NCBI RefSeq assembly: GCF_902702915.1
Contig: NZ_LR738849.1
Coordinates: 372,001-436,000, forward strand
Direction of reading: 5' to 3'
DNA from: Desulfovibrio sp. 86
Lineage (GTDB): Bacteria > Desulfobacterota > Desulfovibrionia > Desulfovibrionales > Desulfovibrionaceae
DNA: 64,000 nt
Positions 61,800 to 64,000 of the stretch are shown piece after piece; positions within the stretch are counted from its first letter, which is position 1; the number at the start of each line of letters is the position of its first letter. The notes beneath the pieces are model-generated. The model made no database searches. It worked only from the letters and a program-made list of their open reading frames with translations, and was not told the origin of the DNA. The translations under genes and the position numbers were made by a program.

Positions 61800-62948
61800 T
61801 CAGGCGCTGCGTAAAATTATCCTGGGAATCTCCGACGGCACGCCAAGACGCACGGGAAATCCGTTCCATACCCCCGCTCCGGAGGTAACGTACATGCTCA
61901 GCGCGTCAGCCGTGTACCGACCGTACAGATAGCCGCCGTTGAACTGCGCCACCAAGGCGTTCAGGCCCAGTATCTGCCCCCCGTGGGTGTGCCCTGAAAG
62001 CTGCACATCAATGCCGCGTCGGGCGTTTGCAGGCGCGTTGGCGGGCCTGTGCTCCATAAGGACGCGCACAGCGTCTTCGGGCGCACCCTGAAGCGCCGCA
62101 GGCAGATCCGGCCCAGGCAGGCCAAGGCGCTCCGCAGCCACATCCGTAACACCGGCGAGAACCAGCGGATGCTCCTGGATGTGCAGCACCGCGTGCTGGT
62201 TCAGCAGCATGCGCATGCCCAGGGCTGGAAAGGCCTTCATCCAGCCGGGAAAATTGCTGTAATACTCGTGGTTGCCCACTGAACCCCAAATGCCGTAGTT
62301 CGCCCGCAGCCGCCGCAAGGGAGCCACGTCCGCAGCCCTGGCTGCAGGGCTGCCGTCAACCATATCCCCTGTGAACAGAATCAGATCCGGCTTCAGGGCA
62401 TTGACGCGATCCACCAGGGCGTCCACCCAGACGCTCTGCAAAAGCGGGCTTACGTGCATATCGCTGATCTGTACGATGCTCAGCCCGTCCAGAGCCTTGG
62501 GGAGACGAGGCACAAGCATTTCAACATTCCGCACCTCTGGCACGCCAACGGCTTCACGCAGGCCCCAGAAGGCCGTGCCTGCGGCAAGAGTCACCATTAT
62601 GGCCTGCCGTCTGCCCGACGAAAAGGCGGGCTGTGGGGCGGCGGGCTTTGCGCCGCCACGAATTTTTCGGGCAAGCCAGCCAATGATGCAGACCAGATCG
62701 CGCAAAAGCGTGAACACCAGCAACAGCACCAGCAAGAGAAAGCACCAGCCCTGCGCCAGCAGCAGAAAGGGGGGAATTTCAGGAGACGCCAGCCCCCCAA
62801 AGGCCATGCGGTTGATAAAGTGTTGCTGTGTGATGAAAAGCAGCAGCGCGGCCAGTGCGGCTTTGATTTTCCAACCTGCCCGCAGGGGCAGCAAAAGCCG
62901 GGCCGCCAGATATATGAAGACGACCCCGCCCATCAAATGTATGAACAT
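61800..62948 (-). CDS. Membrane-anchored metallophosphoesterase
   Basis: 382 residues. The N-terminal 95 residues hold about three membrane helices (VFIYLAARLLLPL, LAALLLFITQQHFINR, FLLLAQGWCFLLLVLLLVF). The catalytic calcineurin-like domain follows with all metal motifs: QISDMHVSPL, LFTGDMVDGSP, SVGNHEYYSN and LSGHTHGGQI. This arrangement is like YaeI/YkuE-type UDP-2,3-diacylglucosamine or phospholipid-related phosphohydrolases; the substrate is unknown. No cotranscribed neighbour is visible. Confidence 0.9.
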   Translation of the reverse strand: MFIHLMGGVVFIYLAARLLLPLRAGWKIKAALAALLLFITQQHFINRMAFGGLASPEIPPFLLLAQGWCFLLLVLLLVFTLLRDLVCIIGWLARKIRGGAKPAAPQPAFSSGRRQAIMVTLAAGTAFWGLREAVGVPEVRNVEMLVPRLPKALDGLSIVQISDMHVSPLLQSVWVDALVDRVNALKPDLILFTGDMVDGSPAARAADVAPLRRLRANYGIWGSVGNHEYYSNFPGWMKAFPALGMRMLLNQHAVLHIQEHPLVLAGVTDVAAERLGLPGPDLPAALQGAPEDAVRVLMEHRPANAPANARRGIDVQLSGHTHGGQILGLNALVAQFNGGYLYGRYTADALSMYVTSGAGVWNGFPVRLGVPSEIPRIILRSA

Positions 62949-63652
62949 GCTTGATTTCCTGTATGGTCAATAAAACTGCTTTTGTAGAAGCAGGAGCTTT
63001 AGGCAGATCAGCCACCTGGCGTGGCCAAAACACCGCGCACGACTTTTGCCTGCCCGGTTTTACACAACTTTACCCCGGCTGTGGAATCACTTTCACCAGA
63101 AATGTATTTCTTTTTCACACCGGCAGGGTTTGTGCCGGCTTGCCGGTGGCAACGCAGCATGACGCTGATTTTCCCATCAGACAACAGACGACAGAGTATC
63201 CGAACGCGCCGGGCAGATGGATATACTATTACGCGATGTCAGAAAGTATTCATGATTTTTCTTATGTCCATTACGCCACATTTTTTCGCCAAAGGCACAT
63301 CACTGCGCCTGACGCTCCCCCCCCTGGCAACCCTCCAGAAGCGGATACGCCAAGGACCAACTGCCTGTTAATATAATGACTACACCATCATATATGATTA
63401 CCCGTGCAAAAAATCAGGTGGGCGGCTGTTGAAAAACAACGGGCACTTCCGTCGCCGGCCTCTGCGCGTACGCCAAAAGCATGGTTGGCACGACGGTCTG
63501 GTACGGGTATGATGCCCTGAAATGTCTGCTCTGTTTGCAGGGGCGCTGCATTCCCTGCTCGCGCAGCAGCCAGAGCGGTTTCGCATGAAATCTCTTCTGG
63601 TGCCGCCCCAGGCGGCATGACGGCAATCGCAACACCTTTCAGGAGAACCGTT
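62949..63652. other. Intergenic region upstream of the methyltransferase
   Basis: About 700 bp without a supported gene. The reading frames here lack family features and good ribosome sites. A tgccgcc-cca-ggcggca hairpin (63601-63617) lies shortly before the methyltransferase ribosome site and the region from 63410 is GC-rich, so a structured leader is possible. No known riboswitch consensus was recognised. Confidence 0.35.
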
Positions 63653-64000
63653 ATGGGCACAGCGCCTTTTGACCATCTCAGCCAAGAAATGACAGGCTTC
63701 ATGCGCTCCAGCGTTCTTGGGGCCCTGGCCGAACTTGATCTTGGCACAGTCATCCTCAGCAACGGCAACAGCCTTGGCGCTGCCGAGCTTGCCCGGCTGT
63801 GCGCGTGCGATGAACGGGGCGTCGAGGCCCTGCTGGACGCGCTTGCAGCCCTGGGCTATTTCGCCAAAGCAGGAACAGGGGCCGCAGCCCGGTATTCCGT
63901 GGCAGAAGAATACAAAAGCTTTCTGGATAGCCGCCACCCATCAACATTTATTCCAATGATGCGGCACATGGCCGGTCTGCAGCGCTCGTGGGCGCGCCTT
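63653..64000 (+). CDS. SAM-dependent methyltransferase, N-terminal part
   Basis: The first 116 residues are in the window; the gene continues beyond the right edge. The N-terminal part is a winged-helix dimerisation domain like that of O-methyltransferases (MRSSVLGALAELDLGTVILS, SLGAAELARLCACDERGVEA, LLDALAALGYFAKAGTGA, ARYSVAEEYKSFLDSRHPST). The catalytic SAM domain would follow and is not visible, so the substrate class is unknown. AGGAG seven bases before ATG 63653 supports the start. Confidence 0.7.
   Translation, partial: MGTAPFDHLSQEMTGFMRSSVLGALAELDLGTVILSNGNSLGAAELARLCACDERGVEALLDALAALGYFAKAGTGAAARYSVAEEYKSFLDSRHPSTFIPMMRHMAGLQRSWARL

Noticed and set aside
62951-63376. 141-codon plus frame between the phosphoesterase and methyltransferase genes
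   Set aside because: Overlaps the start region of the opposite gene, has atypical composition and no motif.
63398-63937. 179-codon minus frame opposite the methyltransferase
   Set aside because: Antisense shadow; the plus-strand frame has a good ribosome site and a recognisable dimerisation domain.

Overview
This is about 64 kb of a GC-rich bacterial chromosome. It most resembles a sulfate-reducing deltaproteobacterium of the Desulfovibrio group. That placement rests on gene content and protein character read by eye, not on a database search: a short methionine synthase without a reactivation domain, CdnL/CarD followed by Rho, a monoheme class I cytochrome c, a complex I operon without nuoE/F/G, and L-lactate permease. 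Codon use is strongly GC-biased except in the region around 28-46 kb.

Layout. (1) 1-27.6 kb is housekeeping. The minus strand carries the 5' end of uvrB, aat-clpA-clpS, a CYTH protein with radA, a zinc-ribbon DUF3426 protein, hpt, a thioredoxin-like protein and metH. The plus strand carries rpoH, a TPR lipoprotein, a LolB-like lipoprotein, rpiB, cysS, a BepA-like protease, hslV, ispE, tRNA-Gln, prs, rplY, a hydrolase, pth, carD, rho and a cytochrome c, then tRNA-Val. (2) 27.7-31.9 kb is a mobile-element zone. An IS200/IS605-type element has been interrupted near the 3' end of tnpA by an IS2-like IS3-family element with a 5-bp target duplication. Next come a small PAS / flavin-reductase-fold pair, a decayed IS3-family transposase and several repeated hairpin sequences. 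(3) 32.2-45.6 kb is a biotin-independent malonate decarboxylase locus: mdcA-mdcA'-mdcB-mdcC-mdcD-mdcE-mdcF, an ANL/LuxE-like ligase, mdcG, two LysR regulators and a lactate-permease-family transporter. It ends at an IS481-family transposase remnant. (4) 46.8-58.5 kb is a complex I operon, nuoABCDHIJK followed by four antiporter-like subunits and one small membrane protein, with no NADH dehydrogenase module. (5) 58.8-64 kb holds a PAS-containing chemotaxis receptor, a membrane metallophosphoesterase and the 5' end of a methyltransferase gene.

How the genes work together. MdcF imports malonate. MdcB and MdcG make and attach the 2'-(5''-triphosphoribosyl)-3'-dephospho-CoA prosthetic group on the carrier protein MdcC. 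MdcA exchanges acetyl for malonyl on MdcC. MdcD/MdcE decarboxylate malonyl-MdcC to acetyl-MdcC, giving acetate and CO2 overall. The usual priming enzyme MdcH is missing. An AMP-forming-ligase-like protein lies inside the operon and is the obvious candidate to prime the carrier instead. Together with the tandem duplication of mdcA, this is the most unusual feature of the window. The Nuo complex probably takes electrons from ferredoxin or another carrier rather than NADH, and its four antiporter-like subunits suggest an extra ion-translocating module.
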